A DNA stretch of 64,000 nt, from contig PKRJ01000014.1 in the NCBI GenBank assembly GCA_017577365.1, positions 5,988 through 69,987 on the forward strand, written 5' to 3'. Every line of letters starts with the position of its first letter. Position 1 is the first letter of the stretch. The notes under the pieces are model-generated. The model worked only from the letters and a program-made list of their open reading frames with translations. It did no database searches and was not told the DNA's origin. A program made the translations under genes and the position numbers. The stretch comes from Gammaproteobacteria bacterium (GTDB lineage: Bacteria > Pseudomonadota > Gammaproteobacteria > Steroidobacterales > Rariloculaceae). Positions 42,385-50,727 of the stretch are shown here, one piece after another.

Positions 42385-44130
42385 CTACTCGGCCACGAGC
42401 CCCGTCGGCGCCGCCGGGGGCGCGGTGGTCGCGGCGTCACGCACTCCGTAGTGCGGCACTGGCGCGCCGTGCTCGTAGGCACCGAGATCCGGGGCGTCTC
42501 CGATATAGGCACCGGAAAGATTCGGAATCGGCTCGCCTGCATCGACGGCGGTGCAGTCCGCGCGCAACGTCATCGCCTGCGGCGGAACGCTCGTGAGCGG
42601 CGGCGGGCCCGGCACATCGAACGTCTCGAGGCAGCTTCGGGCGTCGATCCTGATGCCGTGGGCTTCCAGCCCCGTCGCCGTGCGCAACGCGTCGAGGCTC
42701 GAGTACTTGCGACCGGCGACGTCGAAAGGCTCGCGATTCGAACCCCAATCGAATCCGTCGTAGTCGAGATCGGTTCGCCAGTCGATGCCGCCGTCGCTGC
42801 GTTGCCAGATCGGGCCGCCGTTGACCGAGATCCACAGGTTGTTACGCGTGATGCCGCGCAAGAGCTGGTGCGACCAATGATCGAGGACCTCGTTCCAGTT
42901 CACGAAGGTGTTGTGCACGGCGACGAAGCGATCGGCTTCGCGAAACTTGAAGACGCTCTCCTCCGCGTTGACGATCTGGTTGCGGACGATATACCAAGGC
43001 GCGCCGCCCTGCGGCTGGAACGTGATGCCGTTGTGTCCGGCGTTGTGAATCCGATTCTGCCAGACGCGCGTGTTCGCCTCGCCGTGATCGAGCTCGATGC
43101 CGTCGTCGGTGACGTCGAAGATGTCGTTGCCGTAGATGTCGCAGTTGTGGTTCGGGTACGAGATGCCGTCCGCGACCCGCGTGATGGTGTTATAGGCCAC
43201 CTCGTGATCGTTGCCGTGGCCGAGCTCGATCCCCTCGCCGACGAAGCTCTCCGTCCCATCCATTCCGAGCCGCATGTCGCCGACGATCGTGTTGTCCGCA
43301 ATGTACCAGCCGCGCGTCCGCGGGCCCGCGCGGATCGAATGCTTGAATCCCTCGAAGCGATTGCGGCTGAGCACGATGTTCGTCACGTCGGCGCGCATCG
43401 GCTGAAAGCCCGTGTCGTAACCGTCGTTGAGCAGCGAGCTGTAGAACGCCGTGTCGCTCGAGCCGTCGTAGCGAAACGTCAACCCTTCGAACCACAGGTG
43501 GCTGCGACGAAACACCTGGATGTACGAGAAGACGACTTCGCCGTCGCCCGCGGGTCGGAAAACGATCGGTCGGTCTTGCGTCCCGGAGCGTGCATTGTCG
43601 TCGACGACCCCGCCGTAGTGACCGGCATGCAGCAACAGCTCGTCCCCGGGCTGCGCCTGCGCCCACGCGGTCTCGAGGCCTCGAAACGGGTCGGCGGCCG
43701 TGCCGGCGCCGCCGCCGTTACCCGGCACGACGTGCAACGTTCTCGAAGGCTGCGGCCGCGAAGGGATCGGCAGCGTGGAGACGACGGCGGTGCGCTCGGC
43801 CTCGCCGCCGTCCGGATCGGTCAACCGGACCCGCACCTCGTACTCGGTGCCAGGCTGCAGGAACATGATGCTGCCGGCAAGGGCGTTGGCCTCGTCCGAA
43901 TCCACGCGCACGAGGTTCATCGCGGGGCTCCATGACGCCGCTCCGGCGACGCGGAACTCGACACTGGCCGAGGCGTCGTGATCGGAGTCGCCGTCGACGG
44001 ACCACTCGATACCGATGGAGTGCCGCGTCGCGAAAACCTCGAAGGTGCCGGGGGAGACGGGCGATGCCGGCAGCGCGACCGGCCACAGCACGATCGCCGT
44101 CCAAGCCGAAAGCCTCGGGAAGCTGCTCAT
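42385..44130 (-). CDS. Secreted fibronectin III / parallel beta-helix protein
   Basis: The 581-residue protein has a signal peptide (AWTAIVLWPVALPASPVSP) and a fibronectin-III-like domain (about 30-120, LQPGTEYEVRVRLTDPDGGEA). A long right-handed parallel beta-helix follows with repeated short strands (IVLSRNRFEGF, WYIADNTIVGDMRLG, YNTITRVADGISY, CDIYGNDIFDVTDDGIELDHG, RVWQNRIHNAGHNG). This fold is shared by polysaccharide lyases and related glycan enzymes. It ends APPAAPTGLVAE, which looks like the start of another fibronectin domain, so the C-terminus may be shortened. The ATG at 44130 follows GGGAGATTCCC. Third gene of an operon with a lipoprotein and a TonB receptor. Confidence 0.78.
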   Translation of the reverse strand: MSSFPRLSAWTAIVLWPVALPASPVSPGTFEVFATRHSIGIEWSVDGDSDHDASASVEFRVAGAASWSPAMNLVRVDSDEANALAGSIMFLQPGTEYEVRVRLTDPDGGEAERTAVVSTLPIPSRPQPSRTLHVVPGNGGGAGTAADPFRGLETAWAQAQPGDELLLHAGHYGGVVDDNARSGTQDRPIVFRPAGDGEVVFSYIQVFRRSHLWFEGLTFRYDGSSDTAFYSSLLNDGYDTGFQPMRADVTNIVLSRNRFEGFKHSIRAGPRTRGWYIADNTIVGDMRLGMDGTESFVGEGIELGHGNDHEVAYNTITRVADGISYPNHNCDIYGNDIFDVTDDGIELDHGEANTRVWQNRIHNAGHNGITFQPQGGAPWYIVRNQIVNAEESVFKFREADRFVAVHNTFVNWNEVLDHWSHQLLRGITRNNLWISVNGGPIWQRSDGGIDWRTDLDYDGFDWGSNREPFDVAGRKYSSLDALRTATGLEAHGIRIDARSCLETFDVPGPPPLTSVPPQAMTLRADCTAVDAGEPIPNLSGAYIGDAPDLGAYEHGAPVPHYGVRDAATTAPPAAPTGLVAE

Positions 44131-44229
44131 CCGGGAATCTCCCAATTCCGCGAACGCTCATTTTCGGAAGCGATCGGTGGACGTCAAACTGGCGCCGCAT
44201 AGCGACAGCCGGGAGGGGCGAGCGACGGG

Positions 44230-46986
44230 TCAGCGGCCCAGATCCCACTTCACGTCGAGCTTCGCCGTCCTGCCGAGCCGCTGCTCGAGAATCGTCACCC
44301 CGCGCTGCTCGAGCGTCACCTTCTCGTCGAGGAGATTCTGCAGCCTCAATCTCAGGCTGACGCGGTCGGTCGGGTGGAACGAGTAGACGAGGTCGAGCGA
44401 ATCGAACGGCCGCTCGTAGGTGTCGGGCGCGCCGTTGCGGCCGGCGAAGAAGATGCGCTCGCCGAACGTGTTGTAGACGACCGACCAGCTGTGCGCCCCG
44501 CTCGGCGCGTCGAAGCCGATCTGCAGGTTGGCGACGTAGTCGGAATGGCCCGTCATCGGTCTCTTCGGGCTCGTGAGGTCGAGGCCGACGTTGCCGACCT
44601 CGAGCTCCGAGTCGCTCACCGTCAGATTCCCGGAGAAGAAGAACGGCTCGATCCAGCGCCCGAGGCGCCTCGCGAGCGGCTCGAGATGTTTCAGCCACTC
44701 GATCTCGAGACCGACGATCTCCGCCTCTTGCGCGTTGACGAACGTGACGAAGACGTCGTTGTCGCTGCCCGCGCCCTCCGCGGTCTCGATCGGCCTGTCG
44801 ATATCCTTGCGGAACAGCGAGACCGTGAAGTTGTCGCCGCTATCGAAGAACCATTCCGCGCGCACGTCGAGGTTGGTGATCGGCGACGTCGCAAGCCCCG
44901 GCCGGCCGCGCACGCGCGCCTCGGTCAGCGGATCGATATAGGTCGCCTCGGAGATTTCGCGCAGGTCCGGCCGCGCGACCGTCCGGCTCGCGCCGAAGCG
45001 GAGCTGGAACGATTCGGCCCAGAAACCCGGGCGCATGTACGTCGCCGCGAAGGCCGGGTGGACGTCGTCCTCCTGATAGACCGCGCCGAGCAGGTTGCGG
45101 GCGTTCTGCTCCGGGTCCGGCCCCGTCGTCGGGATCACGCTCTGCCCCGCGCGCACGCTGAACTCGAGGGGATCGATCGGCAGCGAGGCCTGATTGAACT
45201 GCTCCCAACGCAGCCCGCCGGTCAGCCGCCAGCGGCCGCCGAGCATCGCGTCGGCCTTGACGTAAGCGGCCTCGACGGTCTGAGCCGCGAGATAGCTTTC
45301 GGTGCCGATGCCGCCGATGCCGAGACGGAAGCCGTTCGCGGGATCGAGGATGTGCTCGTCCGTCAGCACGCTCCCCGGCGTGCCGACGAGTATCGGCGCG
45401 GCGGCCGCGGCCGTCGTGCCGAGCGTGAGCTCCGTCTGCACGTAGCTCCGCGCCTTCCGCGAGTAATCCCATCCGCCGCTGACCTCGACGTCGAAGCGGC
45501 CCGCCGCGAACGGTTTCAGCAAGTCCCAGCCGTAGCTCTCGACGTCGTCGCGGAGATCCGTGAAGCGGTAATTTGCCGCCGAGCCGGTGCGGCGCAACGA
45601 CGTTCGCAGCACCTCGCCCGTATCGCGGTCGACGACGTCCTCGGCCGAGACGAGGATCTCGCTCGGGATCTCGGTCTCGGCGCTCGAATCGGAGTAGTAC
45701 CACTCGAAGGCCAACCCCTCGAGGAACGGGCGATCGAGGAAGGGCACGAGCTCGGCGGTCTCGCGGCGGAGCACGTGCTTGCCGCGGACCTGGTTCGAGC
45801 GCAGCTCGCGTTGCTCGAAGCGGATTCGATAATCGCGGAAGCCTCGGCCTGTCTCGCGCTGGAAGTTGAAGGTGTGCCCCGTCGCGATCGAGCCCTCGTC
45901 CTCGGTATTTCGCAAGAACAAGCTGCTCGTCGTGATCTCGTGCTCGGCCCCATAGGTGAGGCCGAAATTCGCGACGCCGGTCAGCGCGATCTCGTTCGTC
46001 GTGCGTTGCTGCTCGAAATACTCCTCCGCGGGATTCAGCACGTTGCGGACCGTCCGCTCGCGGTTCCTCCACGTGTTGTCGTACGACAAGAGACCGAGTG
46101 CGCCGATTTCCCATCGCTCCGTCTCCCCGAGGAACCAGCGATTGCCGAGCGCGGCCTCCAATCCCAAGTCCGGGCCGAGCGACCGTCGCTCGAGGTCGAT
46201 GTCGCGATAAAGGCTCGTTGCGAGCTCGCGGTTCATCGCCTCCGCGTCCGCGAACGAGACCGCCTCGCCCGCAGCCCTCAGCGTGTCGTAGATGCCGACC
46301 GCGCTGATGTTGCCGCGATAAGTCTGGATTGCCTGCGCGATCTCGGGCGGCAGCGCACGCGTGCCGTCGTCCTTGCCGAGCGAGTCGTCGTCCCCTCCTC
46401 GGTACGCGAGCCCCTCGCCGTCGCTCTCCGAGTTGTAGCCCGACGCGATCTCGACCGACGCGACGGGTCCCATCGGAATGCCGCGGGTCAGAATGTTCAC
46501 GTTCCCGCCGCCGAACGCCGCGGGCATATCGGGCGTGTAGCCCTTCTGCACGACGAGCGCATCGATGATTTCCGCCGGGAAGATGTCGAGCGGCAGCACG
46601 TTGCGCGTCAGATCCGGCGACGGAACGTGAGCGTGATTGAGAAGCGTGCTCGAGTAGCGCTCACCGAGTCCGCGGACGTAGATGAACTTGTCGTTCACGA
46701 GCGTGAGGCCCGGCATTCGTCGGAGCGCGAGCGAAACCGAGCTGTCTCCGGTGCGCGCGATCTGCGCGCTGCCCAGGAGATCCGCGGGAACCTGCTGCTC
46801 CAGACGCTCCTGCACGACGTCGGTCGCGCTCGACCGCAAACGGCCGACGGCGACGACTTCCTCGAGCACCGACAGATTAGGCGTGAACGGATCGGAGTCG
46901 CCCTCCTGCGCGATCGCCGGCCCGGCGAGCACGCTCGCGACGGCGGCGGCGATCAGCGACGGAGAATCGGCTGCTTTACTTTTCAT
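44230..46986 (-). CDS. TonB-dependent receptor (918 aa) of the lipoprotein/beta-helix operon
   Basis: The 918-residue receptor has a signal peptide (SLIAAAVASVLAGPAIAQ), a TonB box-like EEVVAVGR (42-49), and plug motifs IYVRGLGERYSSTLLNHAHVPSPD and ALVVQKGYTPDMPAAFGGGNVNI. The RGLGERY form marks a receptor group separate from siderophore receptors and often linked to surface lipoproteins. The barrel ends LGRTAKLDVKWDLGR, without the usual terminal aromatic residue. The ribosome site AGAAGGG precedes the ATG. It lies 58 nt after the lipoprotein gene and 99 nt before the beta-helix gene, in one direction. Confidence 0.9.
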   Translation of the reverse strand: MKSKAADSPSLIAAAVASVLAGPAIAQEGDSDPFTPNLSVLEEVVAVGRLRSSATDVVQERLEQQVPADLLGSAQIARTGDSSVSLALRRMPGLTLVNDKFIYVRGLGERYSSTLLNHAHVPSPDLTRNVLPLDIFPAEIIDALVVQKGYTPDMPAAFGGGNVNILTRGIPMGPVASVEIASGYNSESDGEGLAYRGGDDDSLGKDDGTRALPPEIAQAIQTYRGNISAVGIYDTLRAAGEAVSFADAEAMNRELATSLYRDIDLERRSLGPDLGLEAALGNRWFLGETERWEIGALGLLSYDNTWRNRERTVRNVLNPAEEYFEQQRTTNEIALTGVANFGLTYGAEHEITTSSLFLRNTEDEGSIATGHTFNFQRETGRGFRDYRIRFEQRELRSNQVRGKHVLRRETAELVPFLDRPFLEGLAFEWYYSDSSAETEIPSEILVSAEDVVDRDTGEVLRTSLRRTGSAANYRFTDLRDDVESYGWDLLKPFAAGRFDVEVSGGWDYSRKARSYVQTELTLGTTAAAAAPILVGTPGSVLTDEHILDPANGFRLGIGGIGTESYLAAQTVEAAYVKADAMLGGRWRLTGGLRWEQFNQASLPIDPLEFSVRAGQSVIPTTGPDPEQNARNLLGAVYQEDDVHPAFAATYMRPGFWAESFQLRFGASRTVARPDLREISEATYIDPLTEARVRGRPGLATSPITNLDVRAEWFFDSGDNFTVSLFRKDIDRPIETAEGAGSDNDVFVTFVNAQEAEIVGLEIEWLKHLEPLARRLGRWIEPFFFSGNLTVSDSELEVGNVGLDLTSPKRPMTGHSDYVANLQIGFDAPSGAHSWSVVYNTFGERIFFAGRNGAPDTYERPFDSLDLVYSFHPTDRVSLRLRLQNLLDEKVTLEQRGVTILEQRLGRTAKLDVKWDLGR

Positions 46987-47044
46987 TTCCCTTCTCCAGC
47001 GTGGGCGATCGGGTATCGGTCGCGACGGCCTCGACTCGGAGGCA

Positions 47045-48637
47045 TCAGGGCGCCTCGAACCAGAGGGGTTGTCCCCGGTTCTCCTCGTGCAGACCGTAGG
47101 TCCAGCCGATCGTCCAGTCGTTCTCCCGGGTGACCGCGCCGAGCCGATCGCTTTCGGGGGTCATCGTCAACGGATTGCCGTCCGCATCGACGAGGTCGGG
47201 GCGCGTGTAGAACAGGTCGAGAATCGCGAGATTCGCGTTCGCCGAGACGTCGGGCCGCTGGATGATCACGTTGCCGACGTTGAAGCTGTAGTCGGCGCCG
47301 TTCGTGCTCGGATTGGCTCCGAGGAACCATTCCTCGAGCGTATCCCCGTTCGGCAGGTGGTTCGTCTGGACGGCGAGCTCGCAGACGATCAACGTGTTTC
47401 GTACGCTGGTCAGCCCTTGCTGCGCGAATAGATCGGTGACGCCGTCCTCGTCGATCTCGAAGCACTCGTTGTTCGAGTCGATGTCGTCCGCGTACGCGCC
47501 GTAGATGATGCTGTCGACCAACGTCATCTGCGGTCCGCGCCGCAGCGTCGGGCCTTCGGCAGGATCGTGCGTGTTCATGTCGCCGTTGCCGATGATGCAC
47601 GTCATGTTGCGGATCGTGGGCTTCGTCATCGGCTCCGTATCGAGCGGCACGCCGCTGGCCGCGCGGGTATCGCCGATGTTATCGCCCTCGATGCATCGGT
47701 TGCCGTCGAGCTCCGGCTGGATGATCAGCGCCGTGTCGATCGTTCCGACGTAGCCGTCCGAGAAGTCGATCGAATCGTCCTTGACGTAGAGCGCGACGAA
47801 ATGATCGACGTTGACGGCGCCGCCGAAGAACTCGATCCCGTCGTCGTAGGTGCTGTAGACCTGCAGGTGGCTGACGACGGTTCCGGACCCCACGGCGTTG
47901 AACGTGATGCCGTTCAGCTCGTCGTCCGGCGCGACCTCCGATCCCGTGTGCTTGACGACGACGTAGCGCAGGATGCCGGAGCTCTCCTCGTTGTCGTTGC
48001 CGCCGTAGTGAACCGGCCGGCCCTCGGAGAGGACGTGGCAGTCGTTCGAGGCGCGCTGCTCGTCCGTGCAGTTGTTCGTGATGCCGTTGCCGTTGATTAC
48101 GATGCCGCCCCACTGCTGGACGTCCTCGGGCCCGACCGTGCCGAGCACTGCATCCGTCACGCTCGTAAAGGTGATCGGCGCATCGGGGCGACCTTCCGCG
48201 ATGATCCTCGAGCCGCGGTTGATGACGAGATAGTCCGACTCGTCGTTGAACGCGAGCGTCGCGCCTGCGGCGATCGTCAGGACCGGTCCTTCGCCCTCGG
48301 CCGGCGCGGTCCCCGACGACACGTCCCGGCCGATCATCAGGACGTCTTCGAAGATGTGAACGCCGTCGATGAGGGGGATATCGAGGTCGCCGGTCACGGG
48401 ATTCGAGGCGCTCGAGAAGGTCGAGTCGTAGCGACAGTTCTCTCCGTCGAAGCTTCCCCGGCGAACCTGCCCGGAGGGAGTCGTATAAGCCCCGCAGGGG
48501 TTCGAGCTGCCGCCGTTGCCCCCTCCTCCTCCGGTGGAGTTATCGATGTTCGTCGGCGCCAGATTGATGTCCCCGCTCTCGCAGGCGGTCATCGCGGCCG
48601 CGAGCGACGCCAGGGTCAGAAGCCGGTCGATGCGCAT
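47045..48637 (-). CDS. Lipoprotein with beta-helix-like repeats, TonB-receptor partner
   Basis: The 530-residue protein has a lipoprotein signal peptide with lipobox MTAC (lipidated Cys19), then a Gly/Asn-rich linker (residues about 35-46). Its body has beta-helix-like coils (VLTIAAGATLAFNDESDYLVINRGSRIIAEG, then GGIVINGNGITNN, RYVVVKHTGSEV, VSHLQVYSTYDDGIEFFGGAVNVDHFVALYVKDDSIDFSDG). Several Cys pairs and Asp-rich turns suggest calcium binding or disulfides, which is inference. It probably sits on the outer membrane and delivers ligand to the receptor encoded next. GGAGGAGAGA precedes the ATG. Family members are poorly characterised, so binding of a polymer is a guess from fold and context. 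Confidence 0.78.
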   Translation of the reverse strand: MRIDRLLTLASLAAAMTACESGDINLAPTNIDNSTGGGGGNGGSSNPCGAYTTPSGQVRRGSFDGENCRYDSTFSSASNPVTGDLDIPLIDGVHIFEDVLMIGRDVSSGTAPAEGEGPVLTIAAGATLAFNDESDYLVINRGSRIIAEGRPDAPITFTSVTDAVLGTVGPEDVQQWGGIVINGNGITNNCTDEQRASNDCHVLSEGRPVHYGGNDNEESSGILRYVVVKHTGSEVAPDDELNGITFNAVGSGTVVSHLQVYSTYDDGIEFFGGAVNVDHFVALYVKDDSIDFSDGYVGTIDTALIIQPELDGNRCIEGDNIGDTRAASGVPLDTEPMTKPTIRNMTCIIGNGDMNTHDPAEGPTLRRGPQMTLVDSIIYGAYADDIDSNNECFEIDEDGVTDLFAQQGLTSVRNTLIVCELAVQTNHLPNGDTLEEWFLGANPSTNGADYSFNVGNVIIQRPDVSANANLAILDLFYTRPDLVDADGNPLTMTPESDRLGAVTRENDWTIGWTYGLHEENRGQPLWFEAP

Positions 48638-48660
48638 TCTCTCCTCCGCGCGTAACCACT

Positions 48661-48700
48661 TAACGTAATGTCGAGCACCTGCTCGACATCGGTCACGTTA
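48661..48700 (-). promoter_or_regulatory. Nested palindrome, operator of the lipoprotein operon
   Basis: ATGTCGAGCA (48668-48677) and TGCTCGACAT (48680-48689) form a perfect 10-bp-arm palindrome with spacer CC. It is flanked by the outer inverted pair TAACGT (48661-48666) and ACGTTA (48695-48700). It lies 24-63 bp before the lipoprotein ATG, where a dimeric repressor would block the promoter. The binding protein is not identifiable. Confidence 0.6.
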
Positions 48701-48801
48701 GAAGAGATCCGTTGACGCGCCGTGACGGCTCGATTGCGGTTGTGTTACGGCACTACCGGCGCCGGCGAGGACCAAAGAATCCCGTGAGGTGCGATCACCT
48801 A

Positions 48802-48830
48802 TTAACGGCGACGTGCGAACGGTGTACTAT
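48802..48830 (+). promoter_or_regulatory. Promoter of the small basic protein gene
   Basis: TTAACG (48802-48807) and TACTAT (48825-48830) are 17 bp apart, each matching the consensus at 4 of 6 positions. A leader of about 115 nt would precede the ATG at 48952. The remaining gap (48638-48951) holds the divergent operator but no other gene. Confidence 0.4.
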
Positions 48831-48951
48831 TGCTCACCCCGGCGGGCCGAGCACCAAGAAGACGACAGACCGCCGGGACACGGACGGCGAACCTTCCCAT
48901 TCGAGCTCTGCACCAGCTCGGCGCACGGCCGCTTGAGCTCGGAGCGATACT

Positions 48952-49161
48952 ATGGCAGCGAAAGTCATTCGCATTCGCGACCGTGACGCGCAAAGCGTCG
49001 ACTCCGAGAACCAGTCCTCGGGTGGTTGGGATCCTATCGAAGTGTGGCGTACGCGCGTGCTTTTGCCGCGCCTCGAGGAATCGCATTCGGAGCGTCCGCA
49101 ACCGCAACCGAAAAAGCGCTCGTTCTTGAGACGGTTGCGGCGCAAGAAGAAAGACGACTGA
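48952..49161 (+). CDS. Small basic protein of unknown function (69 aa)
   Basis: A 69-residue product starts at an ATG with GGAG 7 nt upstream and a promoter-like pair further up. The N-terminal part is mixed (VIRIRDRDAQSVDSENQSS), the middle reads WDPIEVWRTRVLLPRLEE, and the tail is very basic (KKRSFLRRLRRKKKDD), suggesting nucleic-acid or membrane-surface binding. I do not recognise the family. Composition and start context favour a real gene over a chance frame. Confidence 0.55.
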   Translation: MAAKVIRIRDRDAQSVDSENQSSGGWDPIEVWRTRVLLPRLEESHSERPQPQPKKRSFLRRLRRKKKDD

Positions 49162-49390
49162 CCGCCGCACACCGGACCGCTCGCAAGGCGGGTTACAGCT
49201 CTATATACGCTCGCTCATACGCCCCCCAAACGCCTCGACGCGCACGGATGAGGGCGCTTCGGCGCGTCGAGCGCCCCGGCACCCGCCCCCATCTCCGACG
49301 TCGCGGCGCATCACGGAGCGCCCGAGGAGAGCGGTGGCCGGGCGCTCCACCGCCACCGCACGGCGCGGCAATACGGGCCCGCGCTCGATC

Positions 49391-49476
49391 TGGTGCCCGA
49401 GGCCGGACTCGAACCGGCACGGCCTTTCGGCCAGCGGATTTTAAGTCCGCTGCGTCTACCGTTCCGCCACCCGGGC
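49391..49476 (-). tRNA. tRNA-Leu (UAA anticodon)
   Basis: The minus strand folds as an 86-nt tRNA with encoded CCA. The acceptor arms are GCCCGGG and CTCGGGC. The anticodon stem GCGGA/TCCGC has loop CTTAAAA, giving anticodon TAA. A long variable arm (GGCCGAAAGGCC) is typical of leucine tRNAs, and the T arm contains GGTTCGAGTCC. It reads UUA codons. Confidence 0.97.
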
Positions 49477-49626
49477 ACATGGCTTCCGCGTGTCAACGCC
49501 GGGGCACTCCGCCCGCGGCTTCAAGCTCGGCCAATGCCGGCGAATTCTACCGCACGCCTCATGGCTACCCTTAATCGGGGCCGGAACAAGACGAATGCCG
49601 ACGATCCCCTTATCCCCCAAAACGAA

Positions 49627-49653
49627 GCGGGGCAGTCTGGATAACTGCCCCGC
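49627..49653 (-). terminator. Terminator of the fasciclin gene
   Basis: Perfect 10-bp arms GCGGGGCAGT and ACTGCCCCGC enclose a 7-nt loop. On the minus strand the stem is followed by TTCGTTTTG, a T-rich stretch, 54 nt after the fasciclin stop codon. Confidence 0.75.
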
Positions 49654-49707
49654 GCTGCGGCTGTGGTACGCGGCGGCTCGGCCGCCCCACTGCGGACGCC
49701 GGAAGCG

Positions 49708-50595
49708 TCAGTTGCCGAACGGATCCGCGGAACGGTCCGACTCGGTCGAGCTCTCCTCTTCCGTTTCGGACCCGAACGGCGATTCCCGATCGGAGCCGAA
49801 AGGAGACTCGCTCTCCGAGCCAAGCGGCGGCTCGCTCTCGGAGCCGAGGCCGCTTTCCCGCTCCGACCCGAGACCGCTCTCTTGGTCGGAGCCGAGACCG
49901 CTTTCGCGTTCGGTTTCGAATTCGCTGCTGCCTTGCTCCTGCTCGCTCCCGATATCGTCCGCGCGCGCAAGTGCCGTCGGCTCGAGAACGCTGTCGATCG
50001 CATAAATCCGCAAGCTGCCCTGCTGGATCCCGGACTGCACGACCTCGGCATCGCCGACCTGGATCGTATCGCCGCTCGCGCTGAGCTCGACCGTGCCTCC
50101 ATCGATCGTCTGCGCCGCCGGCAAGCTGCGTGCCATTTCCTCGTCGACGTCGTCCGCGACGATATGCGCGCGCAGCAAGCTGATCAGCTGTTCGCGATTC
50201 TCCGGCTGCATCAGCTCGTCTTTGCTCAAGCCGGACATCTGCTCCCACGCGTCATTCGTGGGCGCGAACACCGTGTATTCGGTGCTGCCGGTCAAGGCGT
50301 CTTCCATCCCCGCAGCCTTCACCGCTTCGACGAAGGTGCTGAGATCGTCATGTTCCTGAGCGATCTGGTCGAGCATGCCTGACCCGCCCGATTCGCTCTC
50401 GGTAGAGGACGTCAGCGACTCGCTGCTCGGCTCCGACTGGAGATCTTGCTGCTCCTGCTGCGACTGCACACCCGGTTGATCTTGACTCAGCTCGTCACCC
50501 GGTTGCTGTGCGGCGGCGGTCGAACTGAGCGCCGCCATCACAGCCGCCGCAAGCACGTGCCTTACATGCCGGCGGTCAATCATTCCTTGCTTCAT
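49708..50595 (-). CDS. Secreted fasciclin-domain protein with acidic repeat tail
   Basis: The 295-residue protein has a signal peptide (HVLAAAVMAALSSTAAAQ) and a Gln/Ser/Glu-rich linker. A fasciclin (FAS1) domain follows at about 75-210 (LSTFVEAVKAAGMEDALTG, YTVFAPTNDAWEQM, LISLLRAHIV, IYAIDSVLEP), a fold for cell adhesion and surface interaction. After it come six 8-residue repeats of the type ESGLGSDQ and a further acidic Ser-rich end (DPFGN). The tail is strongly negative and probably disordered. The ATG at 50595 has GGAGACC upstream; the longer frame to 50688 lacks one. Confidence 0.85.
   Translation of the reverse strand: MKQGMIDRRHVRHVLAAAVMAALSSTAAAQQPGDELSQDQPGVQSQQEQQDLQSEPSSESLTSSTESESGGSGMLDQIAQEHDDLSTFVEAVKAAGMEDALTGSTEYTVFAPTNDAWEQMSGLSKDELMQPENREQLISLLRAHIVADDVDEEMARSLPAAQTIDGGTVELSASGDTIQVGDAEVVQSGIQQGSLRIYAIDSVLEPTALARADDIGSEQEQGSSEFETERESGLGSDQESGLGSERESGLGSESEPPLGSESESPFGSDRESPFGSETEEESSTESDRSADPFGN
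49762..49905 (-). repeat. Six 24-bp tandem repeats in the fasciclin gene
   Basis: This coding segment encodes six consecutive octapeptides: ESGLGSDQ, ESGLGSER, ESGLGSES, EPPLGSES, ESPFGSDR, ESPFGSET. The L/F-G-S core is invariant while acidic and Ser positions vary. The unit length of 24 bp keeps frame if units are gained or lost, so copy number may vary between strains. Confidence 0.8.
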
Positions 50596-50727
50596 TGATA
50601 GGTCTCCTCGAATGCCTACGGTTTTCGGCCAGTAGTCGTCACACCGACTCCGCGCACGGCAAAGTGCCGGAAGGCCCTGCTTGTGCAAGCCCTATGCCAG
50701 CACTCGAAACGCGCTGCATAGGGATTC

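Noticed and set aside
42313..43935. 540-codon plus-strand open frame opposite the beta-helix gene
   Set aside because: Antisense shadow without family resemblance.
44374..47133. 919-codon plus-strand open frame opposite the 918-residue receptor
   Set aside because: It mirrors the receptor gene exactly and has the same shadow composition, so it is not a gene.
49762..49905. Tandem repeat as a mobile or CRISPR element
   Set aside because: It is in frame within the fasciclin coding sequence and encodes a regular octapeptide.
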